This document shows, in pieces, positions 22,096 to 33,195 of a DNA stretch of 64,000 nt. Below the pieces are notes generated by a model, which worked only from the letters and a program-made list of their open reading frames with translations, searched no databases and had not been told where the DNA came from. The translations under genes and the position numbers were made by a program. The DNA is taken from positions 4,867,063 to 4,931,062 of the forward strand of contig NW_003101680.1 in the NCBI RefSeq assembly GCF_000003855.2. Direction: 5' to 3'. Source of the DNA: Blastomyces gilchristii SLH14081 (lineage: Eukaryota; Ascomycota; Eurotiomycetes; Onygenales; Ajellomycetaceae). Positions within the stretch are counted from its first letter, which is position 1, and every line of letters begins with the position of its first letter.

Positions 22096-23466
22096 ATCTT
22101 CATATTCAATGAACAGAAGATTGCATCTCAGTTCAAGCTTTAAAACATGTAAGTAATGTTTCTTTCTTGTATTCAAATATCTTTGTTAATATTGAGAATG
22201 CATTAATTATTATGATCACAGCTTATATTACTTCACTTCAAAGTTCTCTTTCTAATTCACTATTAAATAGTAGGCTTTGTGTTTTTTCTGTAACTATTTA
22301 ATTCATGCATTCTACTGAGTTATTCAATTATGATGTATCAGATGTAGTCATTTCATATGCTATTTCTTTACTCTGACAGTAGATCTTAAGTTCTTGACTT
22401 TTGAACTCTTCTTCATCATCTCAGTGTAGAATTTCAACTTGATATTATATAATTATCTCAATATCTATGATGAAATTTATTAATCTTACAGTAGATTCTC
22501 TCTTTCTTATCATAAGAATTACTCATCTATAATAAATTGTATTATCTATTATACTTAATCAGTAGCTTGCACTCTCTCTAGTAAGAGTGTCATTTCTGTT
22601 GAAAAGTGTTTTTTCACTCTCTGTCAGATTGATGAAGAATCTCATTACTGACTTAACAGCTTGTGTCATAGATATGAAGATTGAATATGTCATTTTTATC
22701 TGAATATAGACTTTGCAGAATGATAAAGCTCATTAATTAATAATTCTCATCTCTAGATATGAATCTACTGTCATTTTTACAATATCTGTAGAATTTAAAT
22801 ATTCTAGCTTTTAATATCATTGTATTATTGTAAGTTCTATAATCTTTGTATTATTTCTTTCAGATAGTGTTAATATTGTGTCATCTTTCATCTGTAATGT
22901 ATTCACAGATTCAAAATCATCATTGAGTATAGTAAACTGAATTAAGTCTCTGTATATAATCAGTCTTTTCATCTCATAGATATCATTCTCATTTAATCTT
23001 GCTATAAATAAGAATATGTGATCAGAAGACATAATTAACATAGTATGATTATTCTTATATATTAACTGCTTATAGATATAACTCTGATGTATAAGCTTAC
23101 TCATACTTATAAGATTCACTTCTAACTTTAGAATATAGTAGATATTATTTAACAGCATATTTATCTCTTTCACTGAAATCTTTATATCTTCTATAGCTGC
23201 AGCAGAGACTACTATTCTGTCTATCATTTTCAACATTACTTTCATCTTCTGAGATTTTATCATGATAAGATCTCTGTGAAGTGTGATATAAGTGTCTGAT
23301 TCAGAGTCTAGAATTCAGATATCTTTTTCTATCTGATCACTTACATAGGTCTTTTTCTTAATATAAAATACTTACTTTATAATATTGTGAACAGGAGTAG
23401 TATCTGTATTCTCTGTATTCTTATCTTTATTCTTGTTTCTATTTATATTGAAGTTTGAAGAACATT
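22096..23466 (-). mobile_element. copia A, pol-side fragment (left of LINE 2)
   Basis: Collinear with copia B from 35431 to about 36797. The minus-strand open frame 22817-23263 (148 codons) is the GAG-pre-integrase region of copia polyproteins: NNIYYILKLEVNLISMSKL corresponds to the family's LxxVLYVPxLxxNLLSVSxL. The fragment starts abruptly at 22096, so the integrase C-terminus, RT, RNase H and 3' LTR of copia A are missing, presumably deleted. It ends at the LINE 2 target site TTGAAGAACATT (23455-23466). Confidence 0.87.
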
Positions 23467-25097
23467 ATAACTCAGATATTGTTACACAACCGCTTCACCA
23501 CGAACTCGCTCGATTTTTCGAATAAGAACCCGCCGATAGATCCATCGAAAAGCCCTCGATCATATGAGCATTTTGACCCCATCGCTGACCGCATACCCCG
23601 TGTGATGGTGGAGTTATCCAGTCAAATGTGAACCAGACATTGTTCAGAACTCCTGCGTGGGATTATCCCTCATTCTCCCCTATCACACCACAACCCCGGG
23701 CCAAATTGCCATACAAATTGTAAGGTGAAGAGACCTAGCCATATACACCAATCTTCTCAATTTTGGAAGATCCCTGATCTGTAGTTGTGGAGATATCTGA
23801 GGAGTGACCTCCGCGAAAACCCTGTCCATCTTTGATGTTTCAAAACATCAACACCAAGTCTCACTCTCATACCACCCTTCCCAATCTGGCCCATCCCTGG
23901 CAGAAAAATACAAAAAGATACCTCAGCAATAATATCAAGTATATAATCAACAGTCACTTCTGAAGTACAATCTCTGCAGTCTGTCCTCAGTGTATCTAGA
24001 TATCAATGCCAAGTCTCACTCTTGTACCATCTCTCTCAATCTGGCTCATTCTCAATAGAAGAGTATAAAAAGATATCTCAGCAACTGTACTCAATACATA
24101 ATTAGCAGACATAATAACTATAAAATCAGTATATCTCAAGATCTGACTGAGCCTTTGATCTCTGCACAGTGAGATATATTAAATCTAGTTTTAATATCTC
24201 AATATTCAATAGATTCTGCAAGAGATTGAGAACAGCAACACTAGATTTCTATTGAATTTGAGAATTAACTCTATATTAATATAATCATTGACAAAGTCTT
24301 CTATTTTAAGATATAAATAACCAGTTCCTCTACATTCTGCTGACAATATTTATATTATTATATAGAAACAGACTTATATTCTCTATAATATCAAGACTCT
24401 GAAGAGAGAAAGTCTTGATAGAGAGTATACAGTAGTGCATATCTTAGCAGTTTCTATCTCATTCTTCTGCAGCAGTTAATACAAAAAAAAGATCTTAGAA
24501 ATAGTTTTTTACTTCTCTTAAAAAAGTAAGATATTTTTCTCTGAATTTTATACAATATTCTTACAAAGAATTAAAAACAGAGTTATTTTCTATCATAATT
24601 TCATATTCTTTTAAGTAAGAATTACTTTTTCAGTGACTGAAGAGCTTTTATTAATACTTAATTCTTTTTTACACTCTTTATTAACTGATTTGAGTTGCAC
24701 ACTTGTTATGTGAGAAGAATTGAATGATTTAGAATAAAATTGAATAGTTTTAATCAATTTCTCTGTAAAAAATTGATTTATTTTTTGTCAGTTTTTCTCT
24801 CAAAAACTGTCATATTATCTGATTTATTATCAATTGATATCATACTTTTTCTCACTGTATTTCAAGAAAGAGATTATAAAGATTTTATTAATTTATCTTA
24901 AAAATCAATTTTAGTTTATTAGATTCTCTTTAAAAATCTAATCTAGTTACTGAACTAGTGTGAAAAAAATCAGGTATTTTATACATAAAAGTCTTTTATT
25001 CTTCTTTTGAAACAGTCTGACCAACTTTTCAATTGAAAACAGACTTAGAAATATCTCAATTGAAACAGTCTGACCAACTTTTCATTGAGTGAAAACA

Positions 25098-26702
25098 ATA
25101 AGTTCAAAAATACACTCAGTTGATATGGAAAAAGATGCTTTCTCAAATGCTATTCCTGAGATTGAAATTCTGAAGAGAAGAAAGAAAGAAGAAATAGAGA
25201 AATAACAAGTTCTTGAAATACAGAAACTTGAAAAAGTAAGCAAGATTCTTGAAAAGCAGTGTCTGAGTGAGATGAATGAAGAAGTTCTGTTAATTCTTCA
25301 TACTCAGACTAGATAACTACAGAAGATGATCAAGTTCAAACTTGAAATCTTAAACACAGTTCAAAAAATCTTGAAAATTCCTAGTATAATCACTGACTCT
25401 TCATCTTGCTCTTCTTCTTTCTTTTTTTCTACTTCTTCTTCTTCTTTGAATCAGAAGAAAACATATGCTTAAGCAGCTGAATCTGCTGTCTCTAAACCTG
25501 CTGTCTCAAAACCTGCTCAAAATTCTGAGAAAACTAAGAAGAATACTGCTCATGCCTCTATTCATAGAAAAGTGAAAAAGAAAATATAAAAAGAGAAAAA
25601 CTTTCAAATCTTCAGAAATAGAAGACTTATTCTCAAAGTCTCAAATCAGAACATTCTGCAAAGAAACAAGCTAAACTCAAATCTCATTTTTAGAATTAGA
25701 AATGAAATTAATCAGCAGTTCTTTTCTCAGTTGATAACTGATATTAAAGTTCAAAAATCAGTTATAGCTTCAATTGAGTTATCATTCTTTGAAAACTTCA
25801 TCATTCTGACTACAATATCTGAATTCAGTGCTGAATTCCTTATTCAGAATAAGAATCTCTGAAAGTCAGTAGTAGAATCTTTACTAAACACAACAATTCT
25901 ATTTAAAAGAGATGAAAAATGAGATAAATTCATTCTTCATGATATTTCAGTTGAAATTTTTAACTGTGAAGAAGAAATACTACTTCTTAAAAATGAATTG
26001 AAAGAATATAACTCTATTCAACTGAGAAAGAAGCCTGTATAACTAAATTCAATTAAGTTCAGACAAAGCAGAAGAAATGCCTCTGTTCTAGTATATATAA
26101 AAACACTTAAACAGTCAAAGATCTCTGAAGTAAGAGTAGCAGGTTTGAAAATGAGAGTTCATAAATACAAAGACTCAAGAATGAATCTCAAAGCTCAAAC
26201 ACAGTGTTTAAACTGTCAAAGATATGAACACTTTACAATCTCATGTTTTAGAGACTCAAAATGTGTATTCTGTGTCAGAGATCACAAAACTAGTGAGTAT
26301 AAATATGAAATATGCTCAAAAAGAGATGAAATTTATCAATATACTCTGCTTAAGTGCTCTAATTGCAAAGAAAAACATGCATCTAGCTCAAAAGAATGTA
26401 TGTTTACTTCTAGAACTCAAAAGAACTGAAGAAAAGATGAAGCTCAAAGTCAATCTAGAACTGAAGAGAAGAGTCAAGCCAGTAGACTTATAACTGTAAG
26501 CTTAAAAAGAAGAAACTCTCAACTATCTAAGTCTTCAAACTTCAATTCTCCAGCTAAATGTAAACAGAATTTGAATTCTCAAACTTCTGTTAAGATTAGA
26601 GAATTGAGAAATGACTCTGATGATAAACTAGATATAATGTAAGCAGTTGAGATTCCTACTTTTCAGAACAGTTATAATCTACTATCTGATAATAGTGATT
26701 AG
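25098..26702 (+). pseudogene. LINE 2 ORF1, start codon lost
   Basis: 535-codon equivalent of LINE 1 ORF1. The start codon is ATA (25098-25100) instead of ATG. The Lys/Glu-rich N-terminus and the C-terminal Cys/His cluster at about 26205-26400 are present, but Cys positions are damaged (KYEICSKRDEIYQYT against KCETCLKRDEICQHT in LINE 1). Several in-frame stops, including TAA for Gln at 25203. Confidence 0.8.
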
Positions 26703-26725
26703 ATTCTACTCTACTCTCTTTTAGT

Positions 26726-29700
26726 ATGAATATACAACAAAAACAACAAAAAAAGTTTAAAAACTCTTCAAAAATCACATTTATTCAAAATAATGTGAAT
26801 AGAAACTTAAATTGTATTTATTCTTATCTTCAAATTACATTTGAATAAAAAGTTGATTTTATACTGCTTCAGAAGCTGAATTTTAATGCTGAGTAAAAAT
26901 ATATCATTTCTCATTCAAGTTACTACTGCTTTTTATCTCAAAAGTCTGAGATAAAGTCAAGAGTAGTGATCTATGAAAGAAAGAGATCAAGATATTAATT
27001 TAATCTAAGATTTAATATCATGTCTGACCCTGATATTCTGGTGAGTGATATTATAGATAAAGAAAATGAGTTTGATACTATACAGCTCATAAATATCTAT
27101 AATAAAAAGTTATTGAAGAAAAATAACAATATCTGAACAATTGATAGAGAATTTCTGAACATAACTTTATCAAGAAACTCTATAATTGCAGGAGATTTCA
27201 ATGCACATTATCTCTGATGAAATTCAGAATGCAAGAGAGCAGTGAGAGCTGATAATCTAGTTAAATGAACCTTTGAGCATTCAATAGATTTGATTAATAA
27301 GTCTGATCAACAAACATTCTTTAGAAAAGGCATGAAACAGAAGTCTATTATAGATCTAATCTTCATATCACAAAATCTAATGAAAAGAAGACTTGTAAAC
27401 TGATTTATTGATTCAAATGAGACATCAGAATCAGATCATGAGATTATTCAATTTAATATTGAACTGAGTGAAAAACAAATGAGTGAAAATCCTCTTCTCT
27501 CTAATCAGTATAACTTTGAAAAAGCTGATTGAAAAGCAGTTGAAGAAAGTATAAAACTGTTAAAATCTGAAAGACAGAATGAGCTATATTAGAATTCTGA
27601 TCAAGATATCTCAAATGAAATGCTTGAGAATAGAGTGAAGCTTATTACATCTATTATTCTAACAAGTGTTAGAGATAATATTTCAAAAAGAAAATCTTCT
27701 GAGTATTCAAAACCTTGATGAAATGAGAATATCTCATCTAAAAGAAAAGAATTAGCTACTACTAGAAGAGATTGAAAGAATGATGTAATATCTGATGAAG
27801 AGTTCAAAGCTGTCAGAAATGAATATTTTTCAGATATTAAAAGAGCTAAAACAGACTACTGGAATAAATTTCTTGAAGAAGCACAAGAAAAGAAAGTTTT
27901 TAAAGCTTTTAACTATACTAAAATAAGAAGTGTAGCAAAACTTTCAGTCTTAGAATATGAGTTTCAGAATGAATCATATACAGCAAACTCTTTTGAGAAA
28001 AAATGTCAAGCTTTTATGAGAATTCTCTTTCAGAACTCACCAGATTCAGATTCAGATTCAGAGGAAGAGAATATATCACTTCTTAACTACATTGATGAAA
28101 ATGACTGGGAATGGCCTGATCTTACACAAGATGAATTAGAGTCAGCTATCTTCTCAAGTTCTGTTAAAACTGCTGCAGATTCTGATTCAATTAATCACTT
28201 GATTATTCAAAATACATATTCCTACTTAAAGAATGAATATTTTAAGCTCTTTTTCAATCTCTTGAAAAATGAATATCATTCTAAATGCTGAAGAGAAGCC
28301 ACTGAAGTGATTCTTACAAAACCTAATAGAAAAACTTCAATTCCTAAGTCATATAGAGTAATATCTCTATTAAACTGCCTAGAAAAGGTTTTAGAAAAGA
28401 TAATAGCTACTCAACTATCTTTTATAAGCTCTATAGGTGATTCTCTTTTATTCAGTGAATAAATAAGAGATAGAAAACAGTGTTCTGCAATTAACACTGT
28501 TCTCTCAGTTATTCATAATATTCAAATAGCAAAGCATGAGAGTCTGGTCTCAACTGCAGTTTTTATTGATATAAAAGAAGCATTTGATCATGTTTCAAAG
28601 TCAAAGTTAATTCAGACATTGAAGATATTAAAACTGTCACTTTCTCTAATAAAATGAGTTAACTGTTTTATATCTAAAAGAATTATACAACTCTTCTTTG
28701 ATGGAATGAAATAAGACAAGACTGAGATAAAAATAGAAGTATCACAGAAATCTTCAATCTCACTCATTTTATTTGCAATATACACTGTATATCTATTCAA
28801 AAATAGAAATATAAGAATAGTGTGATCTCTGAGTTATATAAATGATATTGGTCTAGTCTACAGCTCAAAAACTATCAAAGAGAATTTGAAAGTAATTGAA
28901 GAAGCTGCAAAGGAAATCTTTGTTAGAGCAGATATTAATTAAATTCAATTTAATATGAATAAAACTGAGTTAATTCATTTCTTTTCTAGATTCAATGAGA
29001 AAGAACTATCTCTAACTCTTTTAAATAGAGAGATTAAACCCAGTGTAAATGTCAAATGATTAGAAGTATGGTTAAACTTCAAGTTGAATTTTAAATATCA
29101 CATTCAACAAAGAACTGTCAAGGCAGAAAGACTATTGAACAACATAATCAGACTATCAAATACAGAGAGAGGTCTATTCTTCCAGGCTATGAGACAGTTA
29201 TATATAGCCTGTATTACATCAGTAGCTGATTATAAAGTTCAAGTTTGATGGAATAATCAAGAGAATTTCACTGAACTCTTTCAAAGTCTGCAAAACAGAG
29301 TCTTGAGAAGAATTCTGGAAGCATTCAAATCATCTCCTATTAAAGCAATGAAAATTGAAGCTTCAATTCCTTCTCCTGCTATTAGATTTGAAAAGGCCTG
29401 TATGAACTATGCTCTGAGAGTTGTAAAGATGAGCTTAAATTATATAATCAGAGAAAGAGTCTCTTCTTCATTTCTATCAATTAACTCTGGAAATGAACTG
29501 GATTAGAATAGATTTCTTGATTGAAATGAAAATAATTCTTTAAAGAAAATGCCTTCTCAACTGTACAGACTATACTCTCTGATTAAAAATCAATTTTCTT
29601 CTTTAAATATTGAAAAAGTTAATCATGAGAAGTTATCTCTCTGAAGAGAAAAGCTTAAATCTCTTATAGACTTACAAATAAGTGAACTATCAAAAGAGAA

Positions 29701-30688
29701 AGAATATGAACAGCATTTGAAGAGAATTTCTACAATCAATATAAAAGACTCTATTCTGATTTATTCAGATGACTCAAAAAATGAGAACTTGAATAGATTA
29801 GACACAGACATTGCTTATACTGAAGATAATATTAATTTTATCTCAGATTTCTGAAATCTAGGCTCTGAATGTGAAGTCTTTGATGCTGAACTATTTACAA
29901 TAGTGAAAGCTTTCAAACTCATTGAAATAAAATCTCATAAAAGAGAAAATTGTTTGAAAGAGGCATGAATATTCTCTGATAGTCAAGCTGCTTTAAAAAG
30001 ACTTAGAAATAGTCAGATTCATAATGATCAAATGAATCTTGAACTGATCTTAAACTCTGTTTTGAAAATTCAAAAGAGAAGAACATCAAAGCTGATAATT
30101 CATCTGCACTGAGTTCCTGCTCATATGAATATTCATGACAATGAATTGGCTGATTCAGCTGTAAAAAAGAGTGCAGAATTAAGCAGATCTATTCAAAAAA
30201 TTGTGTCCTGGTCTTTTATAAAGAGAAAAATAAAAGAATCTTGTTTAGACAAGTGAAATGAAAGCTGGCAGAAATAAAAGAAGAGTATACATTATTCAAG
30301 ATTTGAAACAAAACTCAAGTGGAAATCTTGTTCAATTAAATATAAAAAGAAAATATTCTCATCTATAATACAGCTGAAACTAGGACATGGCTATTTCAAA
30401 TCTTATATACAAAGATTTAATGATAGATTTGACTCAATAGAATGCTCATTCTGCAATACAAATGAGAATCCTGAGCATATTGTAATGCACTGTGCATTAT
30501 ACAATAGTCTCAGAGCCAGATTGAAAGAGAAGTATGATCTAAATCAATTAAATATGAGATTCTTATTCTCAACTGAGACAGGAATTAAATACTTAATAGA
30601 CTTTCTATCAGAAACTCAAGCAGCTACAAGAAAATGGCTAAATTCAGAATTATCTGAATATGAAGAGAAGGAAATCAATCAGATATAG
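26726..30688 (+). pseudogene. LINE 2 ORF2, stop-ridden but in frame
   Basis: 1320-residue equivalent of LINE 1 ORF2 with ATG intact (26726-26728). The endonuclease, RT, RNase H and C-terminal finger are all recognisable. The RT active site is YIND (Asn codon 28841-28843). Trp codons are TGA at 27716-27721 (WWNE) and at 28289-28291, where LINE 1 still has TGG (12393-12395). Length differences from LINE 1 (6, 9 and 3 nt) are all in-frame. Confidence 0.86.
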
Positions 30689-31080
30689 TCTGTTAAAACA
30701 GCTATACACTCTCTTTTAATAATTTGTTTTGTTATAGTCTCTCTTTACTTTATCTTTTTCTTTATCTTTTCCTTTCAATTTCTTTCTATCTATCTATTTA
30801 ATGTGTCTATCTTTGAGACTGTGTTCTTTTTCTCTTTTCCTTTGTCATGATATTGTCAAATGATTTCAAAGTATCAAAAGATGTTAAAACACTGCAATTT
30901 GTAAACAGTTTTTATATTCTGGGCTGGAATTTTCTGATTTTGCATATCTGAAATTGATGAATGTATAATAGTTAACTTTACAGACATAGAAAAAACCCTG
31001 AGAACTAAAAGTTCTCAGGTAGATGTCATAGTCTCTGACTGCATACATCTATAATTGAAGAATAATAATAATAATAATAA

Positions 31081-32510
31081 TTGAAGAACATTTCTCAGAG
31101 TATTTCTTTCAACAGTTAGTCTGAATATAATCAATCTTTTAACAATGATAGCAGGTTCTCACATCATTATCTCTATATTCAGGTTTGAATTCAGTGTTCT
31201 TGTTCTTGTCATTGTCTTTGTCCTTGTCTTTCTTATTCTTATCTTATATGTTATTGGTAGAATTTCTAGACATATCAGTATTTACTTCATTTACAGCAGA
31301 GAGCTGTAAAAGAATATCACAGCACAGGCTTATAAAATTATTCTCTATGAATTAAGTATTATCTTTGTCAATTTGATTCATTCAATTTCTTATGAATGAG
31401 ACTCAATCTCTGTTAACTTTTATAAGCAGTCTGTTGAAAAACATAATATCTGAGATCTTATATTCTAGATGAATATAATCAGTTCTTATAATAATCAGAT
31501 ATTCAATGAAAGTGTAATCTGAGTCTTTTAACTTAGTAGTTATACTAATCAGTTTCTTAAACAGATAAGTTCTGTAGATAGTAGATCTCTCAGAAAAGTT
31601 ATTCTCTATAATAGTTTATAGAGTATAAGTAGATAACTTGAATTTCTTAAGTATAGTGAAATGAGTCTTGATCTGCAGAACAATTACAGATTATATATAA
31701 TTATATAATCAAAGATTATATTCTTTTCAGAAATATTGTATATTCATAATAATATTCTTATCAAGATTATTATCTTTAAGAATATCATCAGTTTCAGACT
31801 ATTCTACAGTTAAAAGAATTTCCTCTCTTTATATTAAGTAGTTAATAAATTCAGTGAGAACTATTAATCTTTTGATAAGTCTTACTTAACTTCTGAATTC
31901 TTCAAGAACTTTTATTATAACAGATATCTTTTCTTTTTATTAAAGATATTCTATTAGATTCACTCTTATCTTATTACTTATAAGAGTCTCACTTCTACTG
32001 ATCTTTATACACTCAATCTCATGCTAAAGTCTTGCAATTTTAAGTCTTATACAAGTCTTCTCACTTACTGAGTTATTATTATTTTAATTACTTAGACTCT
32101 CTGCATTATCTGACATCTCACTGATACCTTTAATCAGATCTTTATATATATTGAACTTATCAGACTGTTTCTCTGTAATAATTTCATCTAACTTAAATAC
32201 TTCAGAAGCTATCTTCTAATTCATTATTAATGTTAATAGTGATCTGTGATCTTGTATTTACTGCTCTAGTGTTTTCTCATTTCTCTGTCTTAAAAACATA
32301 TATTCTTTTATTAAGTCAGATATCTTCTCAGATCTTAGATTAATCATGAGTTCAATCACTTAATAAGTCATCTAGACACACTTGTAATGATGTGTGAAGA
32401 TATCAATTATATGTTATTTTACAGCTTTTCATTATGTAGAGAGCTTTATAACCTCTTGAAGAATAATATTATTGTGTTGTATTGTAATCTAACTACGCGA
32501 GTTACACTAA
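31081..32510 (-). mobile_element. copia A, gag-side fragment with inner part of its 5' LTR
   Basis: Continues copia A after LINE 2 and is collinear with copia B 36785-38226. Near 31120-31160 the minus strand reads CYHC-stop-KIDYIQTNC, a decayed CX2CX4HX4C Gag zinc knuckle (His now Tyr, Gly/Trp codon now TGA). Gag-like sequence runs to about 32380. A primer-binding-site-like sequence precedes the LTR, which starts at 32454 on the plus strand and is cut at 32510 by the MITE. The TAA at 32508-32510 is the MITE target site. Confidence 0.85.
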
Positions 32511-33045
32511 GAGCCTGTTCAGTGTGTCTGTGTGTACTTGTTCTTTTTGTACAGATCTTCACTTTTTTTAAAAAGTACAGTCTCAATATCATGACTGTTC
32601 AGTGAGCAGAGTGTCTGTACTAATAATACAGCTGCTTTTTACAAAGTACAGATGAAAATGACCAGGTGTTCAGTGAATTGAGCAGCTGTACTTGCATCTC
32701 TTGTCAAGATCTTATGAATAAGCAGTATTTAACTTCAATGATGTGTGATAGTATAGAATAGCACTTTTAGAGGCAATATAGTGTAGAATAGTGTAGAATA
32801 GTGTTTATAGTAAAGATAGTTAAGTAATATTAATTAGAAGAAAGCTCATAAAAATATGTTCTTTTTAAACAGAGTTCAGAGTCAGTTTAAAAAGAATGTG
32901 TTTTTATAAGCTTTCTTTCTTCATCTCAGAGCAGTGAAATAGTGTGATGGCATAATACTGACTTACTACTAATAATTGGTAAATACACTATTTTTAATGA
33001 GATTCACTATTGTGTTCAAAAAGTACGGACGCATCGAACAGGCCC
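32511..33045. mobile_element. Harbinger/Tourist-like MITE in the copia A LTR
   Basis: 535 bp, flanked by TAA (32508-32510 and 33046-33048). Termini are inverted repeats: GAGCCTGTTC at the left and the complement of GGGCCTGTTC at the right, continuing with similar AGTGTGTCTGT / GATGCGTCCGT. A 3-bp TAA/TTA duplication with a GGGCCTGTT end is typical of PIF/Harbinger (Tourist) MITEs. The uninterrupted LTR (GTTACACTAAATGGATAG, 38226 on) is the empty site. No coding capacity. Related subterminal phrases (TGTTCAGTG..GTCTGTAC) recur near 32513, 32598 and 32669. Confidence 0.85.
32838..32917. repeat. 33-bp inverted repeat (hairpin) inside the MITE
   Basis: The arm 32838-32870 (begins AAGAAAGCTCATAAAAA) pairs with 32885-32917 over 33 bp with four mismatches, all transition-type, around a 14-nt loop. 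RNA from either strand would form a long stem. Confidence 0.85.
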
Positions 33046-33083
33046 TAAATGAATAGATTAAGGTGGCACGTGACTAGAGTAGG
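33046..33083 (-). mobile_element. middle piece of the copia A 5' LTR
   Basis: Resumes the LTR exactly where it stopped at 32510 and breaks off at GTAGG (33079-33083), the 5-bp target site of copia B. The remaining LTR bases lie at 38286-38307. The three pieces minus duplications sum to 109 bp against 112 bp for the copia B LTRs, the difference being a short TG-repeat length change. Confidence 0.85.
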
Positions 33084-33195
33084 TCTTGAAGAATAACATT
33101 GTTATGTTGTATATGTGTAATCTATCTACGCGAGTTACACTAAATGAATAGATTGGGGTGGCACGTGACTAGAGTAGATGTAGTAATCATCAACA
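33084..33195 (-). repeat. 3' LTR of copia B
   Basis: 112 bp, minus-strand start TGTTGATG, end CTTCAAGA. It differs from the 5' LTR by nine transitions only; eight of the mutated bases are on this copy. Confidence 0.9.

Larger units (their letters stand above)
23467..31080 (+). mobile_element. LINE 2: full-length Tad-like LINE inserted in copia A
   Basis: Perfect 12-bp duplication TTGAAGAACATT (23455-23466 and 31081-31092). Copia B has the uninterrupted site at about 36785-36797 (TTGAAGAATATT). The element is collinear with LINE 1: same leader with 155-bp tandem repeat, ORF1 25098-26702, ORF2 26726-30688, the perfect 3' hairpin 30997-31019 and an AAT tail. The first 350-480 bp keep many CpGs (for example ACTCGCTCGATTTTTCGAAT), more than LINE 1. 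The net ORF2 length remains a multiple of three, so damage is by substitution. Confidence 0.94.
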
